A stretch of 64,000 bases of DNA from Nocardia huaxiensis (GCF_013744875.1 NZ_CP059399.1:2852001-2916000), one strand, 5' to 3'. Shown: positions 9,443 to 18,664, counted from the first letter of the stretch. The notes: generated by a model not told the origin, from the letters alone. Made by a program: numbers and translations.

Positions 9443-11193
9443 GCGAGTACACAGGTCCCCTGCTCGAAATCGCGGAGCTGGTGGTGCGTTTCGGCGACCG
9501 CACGGTGGTCGACGGCGTGCACCTGCGCGTCGGTCGCGGCGAAACCGTCGCGCTGGTGGGCGAATCCGGCTCCGGCAAGTCGCTGACCGCCCGCGCCGTG
9601 CTGGGACTGCTGCCCGACGGCACGCACGCACACGGGTCGATTCGGCTGGGCGGCACCGAAATTGCCGGAATGCCGGATGACGAGCTGCGGGTGCTGCGCG
9701 GTACCCGCGCCGCCATGGTGTTCCAGGAACCACACACCGCGCTGAACCCGGTGCAGCGCATCGGCACCCAGATCGCGCAGGCGCTGCGCGCGCACGGCCC
9801 GATCAGCAAGGCAGACGCGCGAACTCGCGCCATCGAACTGCTGACGCTGGTCGACATCCCGGAAGCGGAGCAGCGACTCGACTGGTATCCGCACCAACTG
9901 TCCGGCGGCCAGAAGCAGCGCGTGGTCATCGCGCTGGCCCTGTCGGGTGAACCGGACCTGCTCATCGCCGACGAGCCCACCACGGCGCTCGATGTCACCG
10001 TGCAGGCGGAGATCTTGGACCTGCTGCGAGAACTCCAGCGCCGCAAGGGAACCGCCATCCTGTTCATCACCCACAACCTGGGCGTGGTCGCCGAGATCGC
10101 CGACCGCGTGGTCGTGATGAACGCGGGCAGGGTGGTCGAGGACCAGCCCGTACGGGACCTGTTCGCCACACCGCGCGAGGACTACACCCGCACCCTGCTG
10201 GCGGCCGTCCCGAAACTCCCCGAGCCCGAACCGGAATCGGTACGGGAACAGGTATCCGTGACGTCCGTGCCCAGTCCCCCCGTCATTCCGGCGCGCTTGT
10301 GGCCGGAATCCACCACGGGCGATGGATCCCGGCCAAAAGCACGCCGGGATGACGAAGGTGGTGCACGCCGGGATGACGACGCGGACGTCCTGCGCATAAC
10401 CGACCTCGATGTCGTCTACCGCAGGCGCGGCCGCGACTTCCAGGCCCTGCACCAGGTGTCGCTCAGCCTGGCCGCCCGTGAGGTGGTCGGCCTGGTCGGC
10501 GAATCCGGTTCGGGCAAGAGCACACTCGGCCGCACCGCCCTCGGCTTGATTCCCGCCACGGCGGGAGAGGTGGTGCTGCAGGGCGTTCCGCTCACCGGGC
10601 TGTCCCGGCGAGAGCTGCGCGGTCTGCGCAGGCAGGTGGCCCTGGTGCATCAGGACGCCACCGCCTCACTGGATCCGCGCCGCTCCCTGGCGGATTCGAT
10701 CGGTGAACCACTGCTGGTGCACCGGGCCGCCTCCGGTGCGCTGCTGCGCGCCAAGGTCGGCGATCTGCTCGAATCCGTGCGTCTGCCGCGCTCCTACGCC
10801 ACGCGGCGGCCGGGTGAGCTGTCGGGCGGTCAGCGTCAGCGTGTCGCCCTGGCGCGCGCCCTCGCGCTCGCCCCGCGGCTGCTGGTGGCCGACGAACCGA
10901 CCAGCGCCCTGGATGTTTCGGTGCAGGCGCAGGTGCTGGAGCTGTTCGCGGATCTGCGCGCCGAATACGGATTCGCCTGCCTGTTCATCAGTCACGATCT
11001 GGCCGTGGTGAATCGGGTCTCCGATCGCGTGGTGGTGTTGCGCCAGGGGACGATCGTCGAAACCGGAACGGTGGAAAAGGTTTTCGGTAATCCCGCCCAG
11101 GATTACACCCGGCGGCTGCTCGCGGCCGTTCCCATTCCCGATCCGGCGCGGATTCGCGTCGATACTTCCGCTCGGGTCGCGGTCGGAGCATAA
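9439..11193 (+). CDS. Fused dual ABC ATPase of the peptide importer (DppD-DppF type), with repeat-derived linker
   Basis: A 584-residue protein with two nucleotide-binding domains that power the two permeases. Domain 1 (about residues 5-265) has Walker A GESGSGKS, signature LSGGQKQRV and Walker B LLIADEPTTALD. Domain 2 (about 315-580) has GESGSGKST, LSGGQRQRV and LLVADEPTSALD. GGAGG lies just before the ATG at 9439. The linker at about residues 282-313 is encoded by a palindromic repeat inserted in frame (10282-10353 plus a partial right arm to 10379). It reads as low-complexity, charged sequence ending ARRDDEGGARRDDDADV. Both ATPase sites look intact, so the protein should still work. Confidence 0.93.
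   Translation: MSEYTGPLLEIAELVVRFGDRTVVDGVHLRVGRGETVALVGESGSGKSLTARAVLGLLPDGTHAHGSIRLGGTEIAGMPDDELRVLRGTRAAMVFQEPHTALNPVQRIGTQIAQALRAHGPISKADARTRAIELLTLVDIPEAEQRLDWYPHQLSGGQKQRVVIALALSGEPDLLIADEPTTALDVTVQAEILDLLRELQRRKGTAILFITHNLGVVAEIADRVVVMNAGRVVEDQPVRDLFATPREDYTRTLLAAVPKLPEPEPESVREQVSVTSVPSPPVIPARLWPESTTGDGSRPKARRDDEGGARRDDDADVLRITDLDVVYRRRGRDFQALHQVSLSLAAREVVGLVGESGSGKSTLGRTALGLIPATAGEVVLQGVPLTGLSRRELRGLRRQVALVHQDATASLDPRRSLADSIGEPLLVHRAASGALLRAKVGDLLESVRLPRSYATRRPGELSGGQRQRVALARALALAPRLLVADEPTSALDVSVQAQVLELFADLRAEYGFACLFISHDLAVVNRVSDRVVVLRQGTIVETGTVEKVFGNPAQDYTRRLLAAVPIPDPARIRVDTSARVAVGA
10282..10379. repeat. Palindromic repeat, copy A (inside ATPase gene)
   Basis: The left arm GTCATTCCGGCGCGCTTGTG continues to GGCCGGAATCC. 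The right arm GGATCCCGGCC...CGCCGGGATGAC ends at 10353. Reverse complementing the right arm gives nearly the left arm. Each arm is also its own small hairpin (CCGG...CCGG). The centre is about 17 bases shorter than in the other copies. A second partial right arm, CACGCCGGGATGACGA, follows at 10364-10379. The whole stretch is read in frame by the ATPase gene. Confidence 0.85.
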
Positions 11194-11410
11194 TCGCGCT
11201 ACCTCCTGGCATACGGCCCGGACCGGTGCAGATACCGTTCGGTCCGGTCGTCAACCAGGTAATTCACCCGGCTCGCCGCGCCGAACCATCCCTGACAGGA
11301 TTACGCACTGATACAAACAGGAACAGTTCAGCGTGCGGGTTCATCCGATCTTCCGTGGGAGCATTCACCGGAAGGATGAACTCGATAGGGCACCGGCAAG
11401 GAGGACTGTG

Positions 11411-12193
11411 GTGGTCGCCGATGTGGGATGCGGACCGTATTCCGGCGAACTCGAGGCCCCTACTTTCGGCAACCTGCTGCGCCGCCTGCGCGATCAGCGG
11501 GGCGTTTCCCGGGAGCGCCTGGCCTTCAATGCCGGGGTGAGCGCAAGTTACATCACGCATTTGGAGAAAGGCGACCGCGGCAACCCGACCCGCGAGGTGG
11601 TGGAGGCGCTGAGCCGATATCTGGACCGGCTCATGCCCCTCTCCAGCTCCGATCACCGGCAGTTGATCGACCTCGCCGGACTCGATACCGGTGAGTTCCC
11701 GGAAGTGTCGGAGCTGCGGGCCGCCGTCACCACCGAAATGCGCCGGGTGCTCGACATGCACGGCCCGAATTTGGCCGCCTATGTCGATATCCGGGGAAAT
11801 CTGCTGGCCTGCAACGACAGTTGGGACGCCGCGTTTCCCGGCGCCACCCTGGACGGCAATATGCTGCGCTGGTTCTTCAGCAGCGACATGGCCGCGCGGG
11901 TGCTCGTCAATTGGGAAGCCGATGTGCGCCGGACGGTCTACTGGATGCGCGGGCTCATCGGCCGCTCCGGCAATACCGACGGTTTCCTGGATCTGCTGCG
12001 CGAACTGGGCGAATTCCCGGCATTCCGGCAAGCCTGGGCCGAAGGCGGCGTGGAGTTCGCCCCGCACGTGTGGACCATGCATCTGCGCAATCCCGCGACC
12101 GGCCTGCGGCGCCGGATCGTCGCCCAGGCCGGTCGGCTGCAGAACGCTGTTCACCCCGGTCAGGTCGTCATGGTCCTGGGTCTGCCCGGGTGA
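11411..12193 (+). CDS. XRE family regulator with MmyB-type ligand-binding domain (paralog 1)
   Basis: A 260-residue cytoplasmic regulator. The helix-turn-helix is at about residues 15-75, with RERLAFNAGVSASYITHLEK as the recognition region. Residues about 110-260 match the MmyB-like ligand-binding domain, with PNLAAYVDIRGNLLACNDSW at its start. The GTG at 11411 lies 6 bases after AAGGAGG; a GTG at 11408 is also possible. It is one of three paralogs in the window. It sits between the importer and the MenE-like gene on the same strand, with no obvious operon partner. A motif TACAAACAGGAACAG lies at 11312-11326. Confidence 0.85.
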   Translation: MVADVGCGPYSGELEAPTFGNLLRRLRDQRGVSRERLAFNAGVSASYITHLEKGDRGNPTREVVEALSRYLDRLMPLSSSDHRQLIDLAGLDTGEFPEVSELRAAVTTEMRRVLDMHGPNLAAYVDIRGNLLACNDSWDAAFPGATLDGNMLRWFFSSDMAARVLVNWEADVRRTVYWMRGLIGRSGNTDGFLDLLRELGEFPAFRQAWAEGGVEFAPHVWTMHLRNPATGLRRRIVAQAGRLQNAVHPGQVVMVLGLPG

Positions 12194-12270
12194 GTGAGCT
12201 CGCCGTCAACGGGGTGTGGTGAAGATCGCTGCCGGGTTGCCGCACCGGTGATCGCACGTAGAGTCGAACA

Positions 12271-13449
12271 GTGCTGACTACCGCCGTTCCCGCCGTTCCG
12301 CTGCGGCCCGTGGTGCTGCCCGCGGACCCCGAACAGGCCGTCGATCTGCTGCAACGCGAAATCGAACGGATCCACCGGGACGGCCGCGCCATTGCCCCGC
12401 TCACCAGCGCGGAGCAGGGACAGGGGTTGCCGGAGACCGTGCCCGGCAGCACGGCGGTGGTGTTGTCCACCTCCGGTTCCAGCGGAGTCCCCAAGCGAAC
12501 CATGCTGTCGCGCAGCGCATTGCGGGCCTCGGCGCGCGCCTCCTCCGCACGGCTCGGCGGGGCCGGTGACTGGTTGCTCTGTCTCCCAGCCGGTTTCGTG
12601 GCCGGATTCCAGGTGGTCTCGCGGGCCGTGCTCGGTGGCACCCGGGTGCTGGCCCTGGGCAGCGGGCCGTTCGACGCCGCCGGCTTCGCGGCCGCCACGC
12701 GCCGGCTCGGCGCGGGCCCGCGCTACACCTCGCTGGTGCCCACCCAGGTGAAGCGGCTGCTCGGCGACCCGGCGGGCCGGGCCGCACTGGCCCGCTACGA
12801 CCGGGTACTGATCGGTGGCGCGCCCCTGGACCCGGACAGCGACCGGCGTCTGCGCGAGATCACCGGCGCGGTGGTCACCTACGGCATGACCGAGACCTGC
12901 GGCGGCTGCGTCTACGACGGCCTGCCGCTCGACGGCGTGCGAGTCCGGGTGGCGGACGGCGTGATTCACCTCGGCGGGGACGTGCTCGCCGACGGCTACC
13001 TGGACGCGGCGGCGGGCGAGGCCGGACAGTTCTACACCGAGGACGGGCAGCGCTGGTATCGGACGGCGGATCGCGGCCATTGGGCCGACGGGCTGCTCGT
13101 GCCCACCGGCCGCCTCGACGATCTGATCAATACCGGCGGTGTGAAGGTGTCCGCGCTCGCGGTCGAACAGGCGCTCGGCGCAATGGATTCGGTGGATTCC
13201 GCCGTCGTGCTGGGGTTGCCCGATCCGGAATGGGGAGAGCAGGTCGGCGCGTATGTCGTTCCGCGCGCGGGCTGTTCGGCCGATGCCGCGGCCCTGTGCG
13301 CCACGGTCCGGGAACGCCTGGGTCGTGCGGCCGTGCCCAAGCGGATCGTGGTCGGCGAAACCCTTCCGCTGCTGCCCAATTCGAAGGTCGACCGCCGGTC
13401 GGTGCGCGCGCGGCTGCTCGCCGCACCGCCGGTCACGCTCGGAAACTAG
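12271..13449 (+). CDS. menE: AMP-forming acyl-CoA ligase, MenE-like (o-succinylbenzoate-CoA ligase)
   Basis: A 392-residue adenylate-forming enzyme. MenE activates o-succinylbenzoate to its CoA ester in menaquinone synthesis. The phosphate-binding loop is STSGSSGVPK (about residues 66-75). TYGMTETCGGCVYDGLPLDG is the actinobacterial MenE hallmark, and GRLDDLINTGGVKVSA with LPNSKVDRRSVR completes the C-terminal domain. The length is short, as in actinobacterial MenE. No other men gene is nearby; the next gene is a thiolase 19 bases downstream. A paralog acting on another acid in a beta-oxidation-like pair is therefore possible. Confidence 0.75.
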   Translation: MLTTAVPAVPLRPVVLPADPEQAVDLLQREIERIHRDGRAIAPLTSAEQGQGLPETVPGSTAVVLSTSGSSGVPKRTMLSRSALRASARASSARLGGAGDWLLCLPAGFVAGFQVVSRAVLGGTRVLALGSGPFDAAGFAAATRRLGAGPRYTSLVPTQVKRLLGDPAGRAALARYDRVLIGGAPLDPDSDRRLREITGAVVTYGMTETCGGCVYDGLPLDGVRVRVADGVIHLGGDVLADGYLDAAAGEAGQFYTEDGQRWYRTADRGHWADGLLVPTGRLDDLINTGGVKVSALAVEQALGAMDSVDSAVVLGLPDPEWGEQVGAYVVPRAGCSADAAALCATVRERLGRAAVPKRIVVGETLPLLPNSKVDRRSVRARLLAAPPVTLGN

Positions 13450-13468
13450 TTCGGGAGTAAGAAATGTC

Positions 13469-14641
13469 ATGCGGGATGCGGTAATCGTCGCCGCGGTGCG
13501 GTCACCGATCGGCCGCGGCAAGCCGGGCGGAGCGCTGGAGCACGTGCACCCCGTCGATCTGATGGCGCACAGCCTGCGAGCGGTGGTGCGGCGCACCGGA
13601 ATCGATCCGGCGTGCGTCGACGAGGTCATCGGCGGCGTGGTCAGTCAGGTGGGGGAGCAGGCCACCAATATGACCCGGCGCGCCGCCCTGGCCGCCGGGC
13701 TGCCGGAATCGGTGGCCGCCAGCACCATCGACCGCCAGTGCAGCGCCAGTCAGCAGGCGCTGCGCTTCGCCGCGCACGCCGTGATCGCCGGGGACTGTGA
13801 CGTGGTGATCGCGACCGGTGTGGAGTCGGTGAGCCGAATTCCCATGGGCACCAGCCTGCTCGACGCCGACAACCTGGTCGGATCGGCCTTCATGGAACGC
13901 TATCCGCAGGGCGTGCCGTGGCAGGGCATCAGCGCCGAACTCATCACCGCCCGATGGGGATTGAGCCGCGCCCAGCTCGACGACTACGCGCTGGAGAGCC
14001 ATCGGCGGGCCGCCGAGGCGACCAAGAACGGGCTCTTCGACGCCGAACTCACCGGTCCCATCGCCGATCTGGCGTTCGACGAGGGCATTCGCTACGAGAG
14101 TTCCGCGCAGGCGCTGAACGCCCTGCCCGCCTCGTTCCACAACCCGGCCATCGCCCGCCGCTTCCCCGAAATCCAATGGCGCATCACGGCCGGCAATGCC
14201 AGCCAGCTCGGCGACGGCAGCGCCGCGGTCATGGTCACCACCAGTGAACGCGCCCGGCAGCTGGGTCTGAAGCCCTTGGCGCGCATCCGATCCCACATCG
14301 CCGTCGGCGACGACCCGTTCCTCATGCTCACCGCCGTCATCCCCGCCACCGAACGCGCGCTGAAACAATCCGGCCTGAGCCTGTCCGACATCGACCTCAT
14401 CGAGGTGAACGAGGCCTACGCCAGCGTCATCCTGGCCTGGTCCCAGGAAACCGGCGCCGACCTCGCCAGGGTCAATGTCCACGGCGGCGCCATCTCCCTC
14501 GGACATCCGCTGGGCGCCAGCGGCGTTCGCATCACCGCCACCCTCGTCCACGCCATGCGCGCCCGCGGCGCCCGCTACGGCCTCCAAACCATGTGCGAAT
14601 CCGGCGGCCAAGCCAACGCCATGATCATCGAAGCGCTGTGA
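13469..14641 (+). CDS. Thiolase (acetyl-CoA C-acyltransferase family)
   Basis: A 390-residue thiolase that condenses or cleaves acyl-CoA units. The nucleophile is C91 in DRQCSASQQA. The catalytic His is in GGAISLGHPLGASGVR and the second Cys in MCESGGQANAMIIEAL. All are in place and the length is normal for the family. The ATG at 13469 follows GGGAGTAAG. It is probably co-transcribed with the MenE-like ligase. Whether it is degradative or biosynthetic cannot be read from the sequence. Confidence 0.93.
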   Translation: MRDAVIVAAVRSPIGRGKPGGALEHVHPVDLMAHSLRAVVRRTGIDPACVDEVIGGVVSQVGEQATNMTRRAALAAGLPESVAASTIDRQCSASQQALRFAAHAVIAGDCDVVIATGVESVSRIPMGTSLLDADNLVGSAFMERYPQGVPWQGISAELITARWGLSRAQLDDYALESHRRAAEATKNGLFDAELTGPIADLAFDEGIRYESSAQALNALPASFHNPAIARRFPEIQWRITAGNASQLGDGSAAVMVTTSERARQLGLKPLARIRSHIAVGDDPFLMLTAVIPATERALKQSGLSLSDIDLIEVNEAYASVILAWSQETGADLARVNVHGGAISLGHPLGASGVRITATLVHAMRARGARYGLQTMCESGGQANAMIIEAL

Positions 14642-14670
14642 GCCCCACGCCATTCTGACTGACCGCCTTC

Positions 14671-14759
14671 GTCGTCCCGGCATGTTTTCGGCCGGGATAC
14701 ACCCGGACGGGCACATGAACGGCCAGTGTGGATTCCGGCCAAAAGCACGCCGGAATGAC
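14671..14759. repeat. Palindromic repeat, copy B (intergenic)
   Basis: An 89-bp element between the convergent thiolase and mobA-moeA genes. The left end is GTCGTCCCGGCATGTTTTCG and the right end GCACGCCGGAATGAC. The arms are complementary over about 30 bases, with a roughly 25-base centre. In this position it could also act as a transcription barrier for both genes. Confidence 0.85.
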
Positions 14760-14797
14760 GGTGGTGGCTGTGAGCCGGAATCGCGGCCCGGGATGAA

Positions 14798-16546
14798 TCA
14801 GCCTCGTAGGGGGATGAATTCGACCGGTGCGCCGTCTGGGGCGTCGGCGGGGACGATCACCAGGCCGTCGCGGTCGAGGAGTCCGGCCAGGTGGGCGGTG
14901 CGCAGGGCGGCGTCGCCGAGCCAGCCGCCCTCGGGCAGGGCCTGCGCCGGGACGATTCGCGGTACGGGACCGGCGATTTCGGCGGCGTTGGCCAGCGGGC
15001 CGATCAGCGGGCGGGTTTGGTCAACGCCGGTGAGGCCCTCCTTCAGGGCGGGGATCAATGCCAGCAGGGTGGCCACGGCGGCGTAGGGGTTGCCGGGCAG
15101 GCCGAGAACCGCGGGCCCGGAGTCCAATTGGGCCACCACGGTGGAGCCGCCGGGGCGCAGGCGCAGGCGGTGCACCAGCATGCGGGACTGTGCGCGGTCG
15201 AGGGCGGCGCGCAGCTGATCGGCCGCGCCGCCGCCGGTGGCGCCCACGATGACCAGCAGGTCGCAGTCGGTGGCGGCGGCCAGCACCTCGTCGAAGGCAT
15301 TCGCGGTGTCGCGCAGGTGGACTCGATCGACCGTGGCCACGCCGTACCAGCCGAGCAGATCCGGCAGCACCGGACCGATGGAATCCCTTGTCTGCCCCGC
15401 GTACAGCGGGCCGTCGCTGCGAATCTCATCGCCGGTCATGACGATTCGCGCCCGCACCGGGCCGCGCACCGTCACGGTGCTCACCTCGGCCGACGCCGCG
15501 ACCGACACCAGCGCGGGGGTGACCGGCCGCCCGGCGGGCGCGAGCTCGTCACCGGGCATCCAGTCCTCGCCACGGCGGCGCACATCATCGCGAATCGGGC
15601 TGTCCGGCAGGCGATGCAGTGATCCGTCGGCGGCGATCTCCACGAATTCGTCGCGCACCACCGTGCTGGTGCCGTCGGGCACATGCGCGCCCGTCGCGAT
15701 GCGCACGGCCTCGCCGTCGAGCAGTCCCACCGGCCGCTGCCCGCCCGCGAAACCGATATCGCGGCGCAGCTGCCACGGCCCGTCCCCGCTGACCGCGTAC
15801 CCGTCCATGGCCGACACGTCGAACCGCGGCAGCGCCTCGGCGGCGCGCAGCGGCTCGGCCAGCGCCGCCCCGCGCGCGGATCGCACCGGGGTCCGGTGGG
15901 CGGGCAGCCGGGAAATGTTCCGCCGGAGCAATTCTCGCGCCTCGGCCAGGCCCAGCGGCGCCGCCGACCGGGCCGCGGCCGCGCGGGCGTGGCGCACATC
16001 GTCGGGGGTGTCGCAGTCGGCGACTCCGGCCAGCCGCACGGTCACGGTATCGACCGGAACGAGAGCTTTCATCGGCCGATTCACCAGTGATTCCAGTCGA
16101 TTCAACGCCTCGCACAACGCGGCGCGGCGCCATACGCCGACCAGATATTGCGGCCGCCCGGATTCATCCGCGGCGAATACCGCGTCGCTTCCGGATTCCC
16201 TTGCATTGGAAAGGAGTTCGTTCACTGCGTGTGCGGTCAGGAATGGCATGTCCGCGGCCAGCACCACGATCAGTCCGGCCGGAAACTCACACCCCTCGAG
16301 TACGCCCACACCGGCTGCGATGGCCGACACCGGACCCGCCCCGGCCGGTATCTCCTGTGCCTGAAGGATTTCCGCCGGCAATTCCGGCCGATGCGGTCCC
16401 ACCACGACGGTTCGCGCACACCCGGCGACGGCGGCGAGCGCGGCATCCAGCATGGATTGCCCGCCCACCACGATGGCGGGCTTGTCCACGCCGCCCATGC
16501 GGCTGGCGCGCCCGCCCGCGAGCACAATCGCGTCGACAGTCGTCAC
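14798..16546 (-). CDS. MobA-MoeA fusion (molybdenum cofactor guanylyltransferase / molybdopterin molybdotransferase)
   Basis: A 582-residue protein joining two steps of molybdenum cofactor synthesis. Residues 1 to about 195 are MobA-like: LAGGRASRMGGVDKP at the N-terminus binds the nucleotide and VLAADMPFL is the metal site. Residues about 200-580 are MoeA-like, with FDVSAMDGYAV, ARIVMTGDEI and LGLPGNPYAA. MoeA inserts molybdate into molybdopterin; MobA adds GMP to give the MGD form used by NarG. The usual MoeA serine/glycine loop reads GATGGGAADQL here, a deviation from the common SGGVS-x-G form. The ATG at 16546 is the only clear start. Confidence 0.9.
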   Translation of the reverse strand: MTTVDAIVLAGGRASRMGGVDKPAIVVGGQSMLDAALAAVAGCARTVVVGPHRPELPAEILQAQEIPAGAGPVSAIAAGVGVLEGCEFPAGLIVVLAADMPFLTAHAVNELLSNARESGSDAVFAADESGRPQYLVGVWRRAALCEALNRLESLVNRPMKALVPVDTVTVRLAGVADCDTPDDVRHARAAAARSAAPLGLAEARELLRRNISRLPAHRTPVRSARGAALAEPLRAAEALPRFDVSAMDGYAVSGDGPWQLRRDIGFAGGQRPVGLLDGEAVRIATGAHVPDGTSTVVRDEFVEIAADGSLHRLPDSPIRDDVRRRGEDWMPGDELAPAGRPVTPALVSVAASAEVSTVTVRGPVRARIVMTGDEIRSDGPLYAGQTRDSIGPVLPDLLGWYGVATVDRVHLRDTANAFDEVLAAATDCDLLVIVGATGGGAADQLRAALDRAQSRMLVHRLRLRPGGSTVVAQLDSGPAVLGLPGNPYAAVATLLALIPALKEGLTGVDQTRPLIGPLANAAEIAGPVPRIVPAQALPEGGWLGDAALRTAHLAGLLDRDGLVIVPADAPDGAPVEFIPLRG

Positions 16547-16883
16547 AGGGCGAACTCCGGCGCGCAGTTGATCATGTCTGCCGATCGTAGTGGTTCGGTG
16601 TTTCCCGGCCGTGAACCGGTGACCGCGTCACTTCGAATGAGGCTTGCTAAGCAATTGCTCAGCTGTAAGCGACTATGCGATGTGTCGCGACACATAGTAG
16701 AAATGGTTACGTTTTGGACTGGTGCACAATGCAGTATGGCAGTATCCGAACCCAGAACTGGCGGCGTACCTGGGCGAATCGGCGCGGTTCAGAGGAGGCG
16801 CTGCAACCGGGTTCCACTCACCGGGACCCTGCACTCCGGCTGATGAGGGACGGTTGCTGAATGTTTGTGGAGAGGGAACGGAC
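16547..16883. other. Divergent regulatory region with a 16-bp perfect palindrome
   Basis: These 337 bases separate the mobA-moeA start (minus) from the second MmyB-type regulator (plus). A perfect palindrome ATGTGTCGCGACACAT lies at 16680-16695, in a locally AT-richer stretch. It is the likely operator of one or both genes; autoregulation by the XRE protein is an inference. I see no convincing gene here. Confidence 0.55.
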
Positions 16884-17729
16884 GTGACGTTGATCGTGAA
16901 GCCGAATAGAGACCCGGACGAGTTGAGGCCGCCCAGTTTCGGACTGCTCCTGCGCAAGCTGCGTGACGCCCGCGGCGTCTCCCGGGAACGTCTCGCCTTC
17001 AACGCCGGTGTCAGCGCCAGCTATATCAGTCATTTGGAGAAGGGCGATCGCGGCCATCCCACCCGCGAAGTGGTCGATGCGCTGCTGCGATACCTGGATC
17101 GAATAGATCCGCTTTCCACCGTCGAACGCCGGCATCTGCTCGATCTGGCCGGTCTGGGCACCAGCGAATTCCCCACGGTGGAACAACTCCGCGACGAAAT
17201 CACCGACGACATGCGTCGCGCCCTGGATCTGCACGAGCCCAATCTGGCCGCCTATGTCGATACCCGATGGAATGTGCTGGCATGCAACGCCAGTTACTCC
17301 CGGGCCTTCCCCGGTCTGGAAGAAGACGTCAATATTCTGCGCTGGCTGCTCGGCAATCCGGCCGCGCGCGAAGTCATGCTGGACTGGGAGGAAGAAGTCC
17401 GGCTCACCATCCACTGGCTGCGCGGTTTGATCGCCGGTTCCGGCGACACCGCCTGGTCTGCGGATTACCTCTCAGAACTCGGACGTTTCGGGCTTTTCCG
17501 GGAAATGTGGGACGAAGGCATCGCCGCCTACGGCCGTCCCCGCGCCACTATGCATCTGCACGACACCATCTCCGGCCGCTGCCGCGCCATCGCGGTCCAG
17601 ATGTTCAGCGTCTTCTGCGCGGCCTACCCCAATCAGATTCAGATCTTCCTCGGCATCCCGTCCTGGTGCTCCGAGGACGGCGAACCGCTCGATCCCGGTC
17701 ACCTGCGCGACGCCGCGCAGGACGAATAG
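16884..17729 (+). CDS. XRE family regulator with MmyB-type ligand-binding domain (paralog 2)
   Basis: A 281-residue paralog of the proteins at 11411 and 27260. The helix-turn-helix contains RERLAFNAGVSASYISHLEK. The ligand-binding part has PNLAAYVDTRWNVLACNASY and LDWEEEVRLTIHWLRGLIAG. The GTG at 16884 follows GGAGAGGGAACGGAC. The frame stays open upstream to 16722, but that part has no family similarity. The C-terminus carries an extra tail (CSEDGEPLDPGHLRDAAQDE) absent from paralog 1. The ligand is unknown. Confidence 0.87.
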   Translation: MTLIVKPNRDPDELRPPSFGLLLRKLRDARGVSRERLAFNAGVSASYISHLEKGDRGHPTREVVDALLRYLDRIDPLSTVERRHLLDLAGLGTSEFPTVEQLRDEITDDMRRALDLHEPNLAAYVDTRWNVLACNASYSRAFPGLEEDVNILRWLLGNPAAREVMLDWEEEVRLTIHWLRGLIAGSGDTAWSADYLSELGRFGLFREMWDEGIAAYGRPRATMHLHDTISGRCRAIAVQMFSVFCAAYPNQIQIFLGIPSWCSEDGEPLDPGHLRDAAQDE

Positions 17730-17782
17730 GCCGCGCGCTCGCACGCGGCCGCCCGATCGATCGAGTCCCGCCACAGCCCATC

Positions 17783-18664
17783 TCACCGGGCGATCTGGAT
17801 CTCGCCCGCGCCGCGCCCCTTCAGCCACGGGCCGGACAGCGCCCGCGCCAGGCTGTTGTCGCGCCGTGCCGTCGCCCGCTGCACCAGCCGGATCAACAGC
17901 GGCGCCACCACATCCGGATGCGTCCAGGCCGCCCCGTGCCCCGCGCCGGGCACGGTCACCACCCCCGCCGCCCCGGGCAGTCCGGCGGCCAGCAGCTCGG
18001 ACTTCTGCGCGGTGCTGGTGCCATCGTGGCTGCCGCGCACGATCAGCGCCGGCGCGGTGATCTCGGGCAGCCGGTGCAGCACCGAGCGCCGGTCCATCAG
18101 GCACCGCGCGGCCGGGGCCAGGGCCTGGCGGTCCGAGGCGTACCAGCGGCTGGTCCACACCCGCCACAGCCGCGGATCGGTGCCGCCGATGAGCTGCGGC
18201 GCGAGTTCGGCGACCAGCGGCGCCATCGGCTCCGGACTCAGCCAGCGCTCGAAAAAGGTGCGGTAGAAAGCCAATTCGGCGGGCGTGCAGGCATCGCCCT
18301 CGGTATCGAGCAGCGCCAGACCGCGTACTCGTTCCGGTTCCGCGAGCGCCATGCGCATTGCGGTGAATCCGCCCTGGCTCATTCCGCCGATTACCGCTTG
18401 TTCGATTCCCAGATGATCCAGGACCGCGAATGCGTCGGCCGCGAGATCCCAATAGCTGAACTGTTCGCCCTCCGGTGTCTGAGTGCGTCCGTGGCACCTC
18501 GCATCGACCGTTACGAGATTGATACCGGCCGCTGCCAGAGGTTCGCGCATCGGTTCGAACATCGACTCGTCCATGAGAAATCCGTGGCTGAGCAGAAGTG
18601 TCGGGCCGGAAATGTCGCTGGTGACGAAATGGACTGTGGCTGAACCTGATCGCACGTAAGGCAT
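17783..18664 (-). CDS. Alpha/beta hydrolase
   Basis: A 293-residue alpha/beta-hydrolase-fold enzyme. The oxyanion region is LLLSHGFLMDESMF, the nucleophile elbow is GGMSQGGF, the acid is in VRGSHDGTS and the histidine in GAGHGAAW. A complete triad means it should be an active esterase or similar hydrolase, but the substrate is unknown. It is transcribed away from the 140-residue protein gene. A long palindrome lies in the shared promoter region. Confidence 0.9.
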   Translation of the reverse strand: MPYVRSGSATVHFVTSDISGPTLLLSHGFLMDESMFEPMREPLAAAGINLVTVDARCHGRTQTPEGEQFSYWDLAADAFAVLDHLGIEQAVIGGMSQGGFTAMRMALAEPERVRGLALLDTEGDACTPAELAFYRTFFERWLSPEPMAPLVAELAPQLIGGTDPRLWRVWTSRWYASDRQALAPAARCLMDRRSVLHRLPEITAPALIVRGSHDGTSTAQKSELLAAGLPGAAGVVTVPGAGHGAAWTHPDVVAPLLIRLVQRATARRDNSLARALSGPWLKGRGAGEIQIAR

